Shown here piece by piece: positions 44,491 to 54,967 of a stretch of DNA of 64,000 nucleotides (its first letter is position 1; every line of letters begins with the position of its first letter). The stretch is from assembly GCA_029851415.1 (NCBI GenBank), contig CM056742.1:11759736-11823735 (forward strand). Reading direction: 5' to 3'. The notes under the pieces are model-generated. The model had not been told where the DNA came from. It ran no database searches and saw only the letters and a list, made by a program, of their open reading frames with translations. The DNA comes from Eretmocerus hayati (lineage: Eukaryota > Arthropoda > Insecta > Hymenoptera > Aphelinidae). Position numbers and translations under genes: made by a program.

Positions 44491-45728
44491 CTGAAATACA
44501 AAAAATTTCATTTTGAGGAAATTGAAATGTTTTCTTGTAGATTGTGCTCGAGCATTTCGATGTTTGTCGCAGAGATAGACAAGTACATAACGCTAAATAC
44601 GGGAGCACTATTAGTATATCGCCTGTCAAAAATACACATGCCTACTGTGGTGCCCATTTTGTACTCAGACTCTTGAATCCTGACAAGATACCTCGTAAAA
44701 AGAAAATAAATTTGAATGGATCAATTGGAATTTTATGTTCGTCTTGTTATTGAGGCTTGGGAGATGAATGGTTGGAATTCTAATTTATTGTTCGAAAGGT
44801 GTAGGTATCGGATAACAGCCATGCCACGAAATTGGGATAGTTTTTTTTTTATCATGACCGATAGCTCTTAAATTTTTGGCACAAACAGGCCTATACTGAT
44901 TCCCAAACCCCAAACCTTATCCTATCTGCGCGAGGATAGCTTTTACGTTATTTATCAAATTCCGTGACCTAATATATTTTTCTTCAATCGCGAGCATCAG
45001 GGTATCATTGCTAAGGGAATCTAAACGAATATATCATCACATCTAAAAAAAAAATGTCGACCTTGTGTATCGCTGACGCATGATCTTTGAATGTATCAAT
45101 GGAAGCGGAAATTAAATATGATTATCTTTGAACAAAGGAAATATTTCAACGTTTCAACGACCCCGGTAACAGACAGTATGAACTCAGTAACAATAAGATT
45201 ATTGTGTTTTCTGTACAAATAAAGGGGAATTTGACTCTAAACGTTTCAGCAATTGGTGTTTGCGATCTATTTCTGAAATTTCTAAGAGCTGTTTTTCAAT
45301 TAAAGTTTTCAGAAAAGTCTGAATAAGCTATGTGTAAAATAGTTCTTTTACACGCGTACATTAACCCGCTTATTACTGTGGATCTCCATACTGGACAGAT
45401 GCGATTTCCAATGTGATAACTTTTCGGAGGGACCGGCGAAAAAATCTGAAAAAATTCAAGAAAGTTTCTGAGCGCGTCTAACAATTATATTAGCACACAA
45501 ATTATCCTCCAAAACGGGCTCATTTCCGAGAAAAAAAAATCAAAATAAAAAAACTCTCGACTTTCTAAATTTCATGTTTTTTACCATTTTGAGACTAGGA
45601 CTCAATATTCCAAGCATTGAAATGTCATTCTGGAGTCCGGGAGCTATTCTGCAGTGACCGGGTTACTTAATTCATTCTTCTTACTTGTTAAAATTGTAAT
45701 TTGTCACACATTATGAAACATTTAAAAC

Positions 45729-46513
45729 TCAGATTGACATACCTCCACTAAGAAACCTGTTGAGCCATCTTTTAAACTCGCTATCTTCCCAAGTAGGATG
45801 GAACCATTCGTCACCACTTCCAAGCATACCTGACATAGTTCCAGTAATCCAATCGGAATGTCTTGTAGTATTCATAAATATCATTGGACAATTGGGCTTT
45901 TTACATGGGACGATCGCCGATGCAATACCAATGAGATCTCGTCCAGAAACCAAAGGAGCTCCTTCGTCACCTGGGCCAAGGACCAAATTTGGTGGGGACG
46001 AATTTTCACCTCCGGCGCAAAATTCACCATCTAAGATACCTCCTTCATCTTCATAGAATTTGTTACATTCTTCTTTATTTACTATTGGCATTAATGCCAT
46101 TGAAACATCCATTGATGGTATTTCAAAACCATAAAGGTCGAACAATGTGTTATCTGGTGGCTGATAATTTTTATCAGGAATTGTTACGTTACTTGGACTA
46201 CCATCACTTTCCAGATCGATGGCCTTGTTCAATTTGATAAGAGCAAGATCGTGGATGGCTCTAGATCCACCATTTGGTAATGTTTTTACTTCATAGCTAT
46301 AGTAATAGTCATCTTTGGTTGATATAATTTCTGCAATTGTGTGTGTGACCTTCTGATTGATGGAATTGACTATAACGGTTAAGTCACTTTTTGATTTGTT
46401 TTCGAGTAAGGTCCAGGTTGTTAAGACTAGAAGAGGGTGGACAATGGTGCCGACTCCTATTGGTTTGTTATTATATTGAATGGAAACTTGCAATAGTTCC
46501 GCTTCAAAAGCAG
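45729..46513 (-). CDS. Serine protease homologue (S1 fold, catalytically dead), main exon
   Basis: The exon follows an acceptor TTTCTCTATGCAG (its AG at 46,515-46,514) and continues the frame of the signal-peptide exon at 47,408-47,462 in phase 1. The roughly 260-residue product has a chymotrypsin fold. VGTIVHPLLVLTTWTLLENK replaces LTAAHC, so the catalytic His and a disulphide Cys are lost. AIHDLALIKLNKAI retains the Asp region, and GPGDEGAPLVSGRDLIGIAS has Glu where GDSGGP has the nucleophilic Ser. An IVGG activation site is also absent. About 35 residues follow the usual final DWI helix. Such SPH proteins act as binding or cofactor proteins in insect haemolymph and are common in hymenopteran venoms. 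It either stops at TGA 45,729-45,731, or splices at GGAG/GTATGT (donor 45,742-45,737) to a later exon. Confidence 0.85.
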
Positions 46514-46812
46514 CTGCATAGAGAAAAGAGTGCAAGGTTAGAATCTACAGAGAGGGTGAATTCTACAAGGTTTGCAGTTAAACCGTTTACATCATACTCT
46601 TTCATATTTATAATTAACATCAATTCATCATTTTTAGAGTCATTCTAAACTCTAGGACACTTGACCATACACTGCTGGTGCATTTTTTATTTAATTTTGT
46701 GACCAGGACATGTGCCCGATGATAATTTTGTGGTTATGGCGCCACAATATTAATTTATACGTCCATACGTAGAAACAGCGTGTTTCTGCGTACAGACGTA
46801 TAAAACTGCATA

Positions 46813-46922
46813 CGCGTCTCGTGCGGAAACATTTTTCCTTCGGGAAAACCAAGCTGGACGGTGCCATCGCCCACGTCCAGCTCGGTTTCCCGAAGGAAAA
46901 AATGTTTCCAGCACTCGACGCG
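46813..46922. repeat. Long hairpin in the SPH intron
   Basis: Arms of about 48 bp (46,813-46,860 and 46,873-46,922) with a 12-nt loop share GGAAACATTTTTCCTTCGGG and AGCTGGACG. A second, smaller inverted pair (TACGTAGAAACA facing TGTTTCTGCGTA) lies just upstream at about 46,765-46,790. It could be a MITE; if transcribed with the intron it would form long double-stranded RNA. Confidence 0.7.
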
Positions 46923-47407
46923 TAATGTACTAAAATCTCCACTCTCATATTTTTATAACCAACTTAATAAATGGTTATCGAAGTTACTTTTGAGGTTAGT
47001 TAATTTTTGCGAGTAGTCTCTAAGCCTTGGAAAGAATCTTCACAATTGAGATGGTTATCTGGAGTGATTTCTCTTAACACTTGTTATTGTACATTATTGG
47101 TATACATGGAGAGAGTATTGTCATAAATATTCCTTTTGTTTTCATCTCTTTGTGTGTCGGGCTAGACTTTTGAACAAAAATAAGATCCCGATCTCTGATC
47201 GTGTTTCTCATCAACTCGCATCAGGAAGGAATGAAAACTCGATGAACTTATTTTTTACAGTATGGAAATTAGCTTGGGAACAGTATTTAGGAGCTGGAGC
47301 TCAAGCTATTGAACAAAAAATTATCAAATTTGTATGATAGGCAGCGAGTCACGGGTGAGTTCATTTTATATTCTAAGCCCTGGGTTACTAAAAAAAGTTC
47401 AACTTAC

Positions 47408-47462
47408 CGGATGTAATGGTGACCCCAAAGGCGACAGAAAGTACGATTTCCAGTAGTAACAT
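47408..47462 (-). CDS. Signal-peptide exon of the serine protease homologue
   Basis: Minus-strand ATG at 47,462-47,460 encodes 18 residues (MLLLEIVLSVAFGVTITS) and ends with one extra base before the consensus donor GTAAGTT (47,407-47,401), phase 1. The following acceptor at 46,514 is also phase 1, so the joined frame places an alanine-rich cleavage site before the protease fold. The intron is 894 bp and contains the hairpin at 46,813-46,922. The signal directs the product to secretion. The exon is too short for standard ORF listing but is well supported by frame, hydrophobicity and both splice sites. Confidence 0.8.
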
Positions 47463-50445
47463 TCTCGTCGATTTTCAATTCGAACATGAGTTTGGAACGA
47501 CTCTTCAACGCTCACTTATGTATCAGATAGATCTGAATAAGAATTGTCCTTCAGGTATCAAAATTATGTAAAGATACTATTGCGTCTCAACTAATCATTG
47601 AAATCATGTTTGAGCAGTCAATGGCGCGATTCTTTATTTAATTAAGGCCATTCAATAACACTTCTTTTAAATTCTAATGGTCTGAGAGTAATATGCTCAC
47701 TGATAACATTTTGAGAATATGAAATTTGAGTAATATTGATTCTCCACTTATCGATGTGAATAGTTGTGTAATTTTACTCGAAAAATTCCTGGAACAAGTC
47801 CTTTATTTGACTTCAAGATTATATTTGGGAGAATATTGCTCAGAACGTGGCAACGTTTTAAAGAATTGTTTGCTATAGATACGATCGTAGAAACTAAAGA
47901 AGATGAAATTTATGGAATAAGTTAATATGGCAATAGCTAATAACTTGCAGCTATGTGTTATAGGCCAGTCAATGTAGACTTGAAATACTTTTTTGAAAGC
48001 TGACGCGCTGCATTTTTTTTGTGTATGTCTTCCCATATGCTCTACATGTGTCCTGGTAAATTTGCAGACCTCGGAAAAGCCGGGGTCGTGGTAAAAATCG
48101 CACGAAACGGTGAAAGGTAGGATAAAATGGATGAACGCATTTGAAAGAGCAAATTTTTTCCACTGTCACTGTGTAACGCGTAAGTGGATTGCTCCTATCA
48201 CTTGCAGGTGTCTATATGATGACAAAAGAAATTTTCCGTCTAAAATCAATGATCAGCTGACTCGTAACCTCACGCGGGCACCAGCCTCTCGCCTTGTCTC
48301 CTCTTAGCACCCGCTTCATACTCTATGCACGTTTCAGCTCTATTCTGTTTTTTTTTTTATATATCCTTTTTCAGAGCAAATTTAGGAGTCTCCTATGGGT
48401 CCTACTCAGCAAAACACGACAATTTCTGATAATGATATCTTTAAATTGAGGTGATCAATAGTTTTGTGATATTGTAGATATGCTGGTGTATTTCCAGGAC
48501 TATAGCTTTTGACAAAATTTCGAAGAATTTTACCAACGAAAAGTGTTAGTAGTCCCTACCATAACCTAATGTTCTCTTCTCTTGAGATTTTTACTCTCTC
48601 GTTTTTGTTCAAACTCACAAGAATGAAAAATTCAAAAGTCAGCATGTTATATACTAACCGTTGCATCAATTTTCTTATTAAATATCTCGTTTCACTGATT
48701 TTACCATATGCAAAGTACATCCACACGTAAATGTATAATACACTCGGCTCAGAGAGCGAAAATCTTCTCGGCGAACGTGAGGTAATTTTGCTCTCGGTGA
48801 AACTGGAACGGCAGCAGCTGTGGAAAAATGAATGGCAGTACAGCCAACCTACTGAGCATATTTACGAATCTCCGCCTGAACTGAAACAGTTATATACCCA
48901 CACACACACAAACACATTTGCAATTTTTTCTCGAGCTTGTGACACATATGGTACAAGTTATTAGATTATTTCACATTCTTTTACACATACATACCTACAC
49001 ACAGGCGTATAGTTGGATATTATGATGTTTTTGCGATATTGTGTCTGGGGCAGCTGCGCGCAAATTCTAAGAATTTCAAATAGTTGCGTCTCGAGTTTGC
49101 GCAATATGAAGAGAATTTTAATTGAGGCTGGTTTGGTCGGTGCGATTTTGTTAGTTGTTTTGTTACATAATAATTGTGGCTGCATCTCCGTGAAAAAAGG
49201 GGAGGCAGATGGAATGAGTTGGAGTTGAATTCAAAAAAATGAAAAAAATTCTAAAGATTGTGACGATTGGCTTGCCGCATGCGTGGGAGTATTTGAAAAA
49301 TTCGAGGGTAATTGACTCGTTAGAAATTTGTTTAGTCAAATTCTTGAGAGTCTTTGTTGGGATTCTTCTTGGGAATTCAAGTTCATGGTTAACCGTGCGA
49401 TTTATTCATTGACTGCATTATACGCCTCGTTAAGAATGTGTTCGAGAATTGAGAGGCTCAGTCACTAGGTAATGTAGTAATTTAGATTTATTGAGTAGAT
49501 AGTATGTTTATTTCACTTATCGATCGTCAGAATCGGAGATTGAACTTGACCCAATCATATAATAATCATTAACTTTATATCCAAGAGGCAAATTAATCAG
49601 GTGCAATGTGATATCTGTTACAGCTACTTGTATAAAATAATGATAGTCGTCGATCGGAGTGTCTTGTTCACTTTACATATATGCAATAATTGTATATGAA
49701 AAGTAGACAGTCGATCGTGTGTAGAACAAAGTAGTCCAACATCAAACGTCATGAAATTGTCTTGAATGACTTTGGATTAATTGTACGTGTAGTGAGTGAT
49801 ATCGGAAGTTGGTGCAATACACAAAGTGTATCGATACAACATAAGTGTGACGTGCTATTAGTGAAAGTGCCTCCGATATCGATTGATCTATCTATCTATC
49901 CATACGTATCGCTCGAGTCATTCAATACTATCGACAAGTTCGTAACTGCATAGTAATGTTCGTATCGTATGATCAATGCACAGTCATATTACATTCACAA
50001 TGAGTGGCTTGGTAGTCCATGGGTATATTTGGTTTACATTTCTTTGCATTAAGGAAAGTGAAGGACGGAATTTGGACTTTTGTTCAGGTCTAAAGTAAAT
50101 TTGAGGTAATTTTACAGGGAGCTCGTGAGTTGGTACTTTTTTTTTATGATCCCGCATCAATACTGAAGGTTTAGAGAGATTCAATTTTCATGACCGATGC
50201 AATTGATTGAATCGAAGTTTATTTCAGTATCTTAATATTCTTCATTGCTGTTGAATATTAACTAGCCTCATTGCCTCTCTTGCTACCGCTTGCTCAGCTT
50301 GTGAATCTTCTTCGGTAAGTCCGAGGCTTCTGAAATGCTTCGCAGTTCAGAAATGATATTTGTAAGATGATGATGGCTAATGATCGATAAGATGGGCGAT
50401 GATTGATGATTTTGAGAGAAGGTTTCTCATAAAGTTCGGAAAAAT
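47463..50445. other. Non-coding stretch, includes the presumed promoter of the SPH gene
   Basis: The first 60-70 bp upstream of the SPH start include GATA-type words (TATCAGATAGATCT at about 47,520-47,534), common in insect gut and fat-body promoters; this is weak evidence. A (CA)n run lies at 48,898-48,919. A 71-codon frame at 49,013-49,228 contains a hydrophobic segment (GLVGAILLVVLL) but no splice border. Otherwise nothing is seen. Confidence 0.3.
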
Positions 50446-50448
50446 GGT

Positions 50449-50585
50449 ACACTCGGCAGGAAGGTGAACTCCAGTGCATCGAGATCTGCTGTCTCACTCG
50501 CACTCATAGGTTAGGGTACCATAACCTATGAGTACAAGTGAGACAGTAGATCTCGATACACTACAGCTCACCTTCCTGCCGAGTA
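50449..50585. mobile_element. Near-perfect palindrome (foldback MITE), about 135 bp
   Basis: ACACTCGGCAGGAAGGTGAA on the left faces TTCCTGCCGAGTATA on the right. The stem of about 63 bp includes GTGCATCGAGATCTGCTGTC and CACTCATAGGTTA, with a tiny GGGTACC centre. Possible TA duplications are at both ends. It sits just before the minisatellite-cored element. Confidence 0.75.
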
Positions 50586-50589
50586 TACA

Positions 50590-51420
50590 TTGTCAATCAG
50601 TCAGTTTCACCGATGACCCATACGGCCTCAAAATATATTTTAGACAAACTAGACCGGATTAAACCGAATCGGACGGAGTTAGACCGAATTAGACGGGACT
50701 CGAACAAATCATACCGAACGAGATCTAAAGGACCGGATTAGATCAAGTTAGACCGAACTAGACCGAATTAAAACGAACTAGACCGCACTTAGACCTTGCC
50801 GATATGGTAATTCTAGTCCGGTCTTAGAGGTACTAGTGCGTCCCCAGCTCTCTTAGCGGTACTAGTACCGCACTAATATCAAACTAGACCGTACTAGACC
50901 GAACTAGGCCGATGGAGACAGAATGAAACCGAATTAGACCGAACTAGCCCAAATTGAACCAAACTAGGCCATACTCAGACCATACTAGTACGGCAATTTT
51001 AGTCCGGTACTATTACGGTATTAATGCGGTACTTGTGCGGTATAAGTACGGTCCTAGCGGTTCTAGAGGTACTAGTGTGGTTTTAGCTGTCTTAGTAGTA
51101 CTAGTACTGTACTAGACCGAACTAGACCGATAGAGACCGACTTAGACATACTTTAACCAAACTAGGCGGCACTTTTGACCATACTAGTATAGAAATTCTG
51201 GTCCGGCACTAATACGGTACTACTGCGGTACTAGTGCGGTATTGGTATGCGGTGCTAGCGCGGGTTCTACAGGTATTCTAGTCTGAACTAGAATCTTACT
51301 AGTATCTAATGAGACCGTACTAGACCGAACTAGAACGCATTGGACCAGATGACCAGACATAAACCGGATCAGACTAGACCATCCACCCCTTCATCCATCC
51401 ATTCGATCACCTAACCGTTA
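50590..51420 (+). mobile_element. Minisatellite-cored element, copy 2 (about 830 bp)
   Basis: Left border: CCGATGACCCATACGGCC followed by AAAATATATTTT. Core from about 50,650 to 51,360: degenerate tandem 10-bp units near GACCGAACTA, switching to the inverted polarity (GGTACTAGTGCGGTA) in three blocks around 50,810-50,870, 50,985-51,110 and 51,190-51,290. Right border: GACCATCCACCCCTTCATCC. Both borders match the inverted copy at 24,490-24,960, but the array here is about twice as long. A 17-18-base C run follows at 51,422-51,438. Confidence 0.65.
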
Positions 51421-53275
51421 ACCCCCCCCCCCCCCCCTTTAAACCATCTAGCCATCCATGACCCTTTTTACGTAGGTAACCCGATACGTGGGATCCGGAC
51501 GGACACATTTTGGACTGGCATTCAACTTTTATCGTGTGCGTATAAAAATTAAATGGCTCAGTTGTTTTATGTGTAAAAAATGTGAGATTCCGATTGGTTA
51601 ATCCTTGCTGGAGTCTCTTACCACGTGCAGAAAACGATATGAAATGTATGTTGTGTATGAGCTCCGAATACAAGTAGGATCTATGTGGCACTTTGTGAGA
51701 GAGGACAATCAATGGCTATATCCTATGCAGCATACTCGCACGTAGTTTGCCAAATGTAGTTGAAAATTCTGCCATTCACAGAGTTTAACAGGTGAAACTC
51801 ACGCCCTCGGGGCTCTAAGCATATAATATTCTTTCTCAACAGATAAATATAATAATTTTTTCAGGTGTTGGTACCTTCGCCAATTTCATACAAATTGAAA
51901 TCATATACATATGAACTCTTAATTTTTTAACAGAGGGGGTCGGTGTGGAATGAGTTCGTATCAGACAGAATGAGTCTCAATCTATGTTCCTTTAAAATTG
52001 ATTGTCTGACACAATGTAACTGTGAAAAAATTCAGATTCAGAGAGTCTTGCTCATATGTTGAATGCAAAATTCAATAGGACTGGGTACCTTTTGAAAAAT
52101 CATAGAATCACGCGATGACAGAATTAATAAATACGTCCATCTAGTTTTGTGCGATCATTATTCGGATTCTTATGAAATAAGCGATTGTCAAAAATTGTTG
52201 ATCAATGAAACTTTTAAAATCACGGCCGAACCCAATAAAGTCCGTCTATAATTCTCCTCAGAAAGAAACAAAAATCTCATTAAAACCCATCTGTCTGAGA
52301 AATTCTATGAATCGATTGAATCTCTCTTCACAATCGACTAGCCCTTGATTATTATTGAAATCGGACTCTAATTATTTGAATTTTTGTATTAACATCAGAA
52401 CGCAGCTTCATGGAAAAAATAAAATCTAAACAATCTAAGTTCTTCTATCTATATAGTCTTTGATGTATCTGATACAGGAAGGATGAAAATCTGCATTTGT
52501 GCATATTGTACACGGGGGCAACGGTTCGTATCGGGGACGAGACAAGAAGACCGAGTGACACAGCTCTAAGAATCACGAGTCATTGTAGGACCCAGTTACT
52601 AACTTGAATAAACTGTACAGTGTGTATACTAGTAATAGTATTGCACTATGTACCTGTATGCACAGTAGAGGTTGTATGCAATAGGACTCGAAAACTTTCT
52701 CGCCCTCGAGCGAAAAAAAAACAAAAAAACCAGTATACGATCTTGTACTTAATGCCAAGTCATTCTGTATACTCATCGTATGTACTCTCAGTCCAGGGGA
52801 CATATCTGGTTATATATCGAACAGAAGTGTATTTAAGGAATACATATACTTGTACACCTGCTGAGAGAGAAATTTCCTTGTATCTCTTGTATTATAAGTA
52901 TGGACGCCGGAGAATCTGGTATCGAGATATCGTCCGACTTTTGCCCTCCACAGTTTGACATTCGCATTCATTCATCCATTTATTTACTGAGGATCGAACT
53001 TTGCTTAGTTGTACAGGATCGATTTTCCTTTTAATTACAAGTTGTATCTCATTTAAAAAGTCGCGAAATGTTAGAAAGTAAGCTTTGATGAAATAGAGGT
53101 CTGAGATATTCAAGGTAACATGTGTACTTCATGGAGTCAAGAGATTACCCGATGATGTTCATAGAAAATTGATTTTTCACAGATAAAGTAGAAACTAGTG
53201 TTGGATGTGGAATATATAGATCTCGATTCCATGATTGACGTAAAAATTTAATAAGCAAATTTATTTATGTTTCAG

Positions 53276-53359
53276 GTAAGCATCATTGGTTTACATATTA
53301 TTATATGTGTTGGATATATAATTGTATCGAGTCGTAGCAGCTGTGGTGCTTGGAATAGC
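53276..53359 (+). other. Candidate recursive splice exon
   Basis: An acceptor TTTATTTATGTTTCAG is followed at once by the donor-like GTAAGC (53,276). 84 bp further on comes a second consensus donor, GTAAGTATC (53,360). Such a layout matches recursive splice sites with a short RS-exon used to remove long introns in steps. If retained after the phase-1 exon ending 27,529 it would hit a TAG within 20 codons, as expected for an exon that is normally skipped. Support is by motif only. Confidence 0.25.
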
Positions 53360-54739
53360 GTAAGTATCTTGACATTTTTCCCGTACATCAACAGTATGAA
53401 TGGGCACTCCATGGAAGTCACCACGCTTCATTTTCAAATTTGGAGTGGATATCTGTTGAATTTCCGCCATCTTCGCTTGCGCGTATTTCTGGGGTCGAAA
53501 AAATTTAAGATGCGGAATGTGAAAATAAAAGAAGTTACTCCAAATATCATAGAATTTTTGGAAAACGACAGCTAATCCTTGTGAGACGGTCAAAAGTTAT
53601 GCTCTCTTCATTATTCGGAGTGACCCCCCCCCCCCCCACCTTTGGTGGCAACTCTAAAAAAAGTGGCATTCTTTCTTTTGGAGTGAAAATGCTACTCGTG
53701 GCCGAGATGAGTCTTGCTCTTTCCCGAGTTATCACATGGGGACGGAGGGGGGACTTATTTCGAAAAATTGAGAGAACTCGAATCAGTGAGCTTGATTAAT
53801 TTCAACTAAATTTTATCAACGATGTATATTCATCTCTCCGAATCGAGATATCTACAATACCTATATCAAATCTGTAGGTTCAACGACCTCAGCCCTCCAT
53901 AATCAATAATTCATATTCAATACTAATGACTCAATACCTAAAATACCCAATCATTAAAAAAATAAAATTATAGGAAAGAACATTGGATAATATGATACAA
54001 TATAGCGTGTTTAATGACTGCTTAGAACGTGAAGATGGAAGAGAACTCATCGTGTTGCGCAACTAGGAAACTTTGTAAAGCTCATCATCACGTAATCCTC
54101 AAAATACTCGAGTGAGGAGTAAAAAAAAAAAATCATCCGCAGTGTGTCTAAAGTACGTCGACACGATGCGGTACGGTGCAATGAGATTACACCTCGTATG
54201 TATATTGCGAACAAGTGGCAATTGAGTGTGAAAGATCTTATCGCAAATATATGTAATGTAAGATGCTCATCCATCAACGCCTAGCTGATCTAATGTAAAG
54301 GTTACTTTTCTTGTAAATACGCTCGGAGAAATTTAGCTTACTCATCTTGTTCTCAGTTTTTCTTTTCATTTTTGTGTTTCTAGGGGGTCGAAAGTTCCAA
54401 AAATGTTTCTATATCCTTGATCTTTTCCACACAAATGTTTATGACAGTAGACATATAATAGAGTAACAAAGAAATGTCGAGATCTTTGATATTGAGATTG
54501 GATGGGGGAATCTAAATAGATTCAAAAAAATGACTCAGACCAGAGTAAACAAAGTCTCACAGGAATTATACCGAAAGTAAATTTGATTCAAAAAGGTTTT
54601 TGAAAGTGGAAAACGAGAAACTTTCAAAATGTTTTATTGGAGCTTTTTTGCCTAATTTGGACTTGAATAAGCTTTTCTGAATATAAAACCAAAATTTTTC
54701 CGTGTACCAAAGTTGGTCTGTGTAAGACGGGATAAGTTA

Positions 54740-54967
54740 TCAGTGTAAAGGCCCTATGTTTTCGGGGTTGGGCTCTGCTTCAAGTTTTTCTTCAAATCTA
54801 GCCAAATTAAATGCCTCATAATCATTAATAAGGATGTTAACAACTGAACTTCGATCATATGTGACCACCTCTGGTCCAAGAAAGTATAATAGGTTTCCAT
54901 ATTTATAGTCATAGGTATAAAAAAACACCTCATACATGACCGTGTAGTATTTTAATCGGGTGAACAT
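54740..54967 (-). pseudogene. Protein-like ORF fragment, unknown
   Basis: 75 codons that look more protein-like than other frames nearby: an aromatic-rich start (LKYYTVMYEVFFYTYDYKYG) and an acidic amphipathic end (ARFEEKLEAEPNPENIGPLH). No splice sites, signal peptide or known domain were found. It could be the tail of a decayed gene or of a transposon protein, or chance. Confidence 0.25.

Noticed and set aside
44560..44629. Hydrophobic frame just upstream of the six-cysteine exon as its signal peptide
   Set aside because: It starts with TTG, has no ATG in frame and no donor before the acceptor at 44,491; it is probably intron sequence.
49083..49228. Short ORF with a membrane-like segment
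   Set aside because: No splice site, no homology and low complexity downstream; not supportable.
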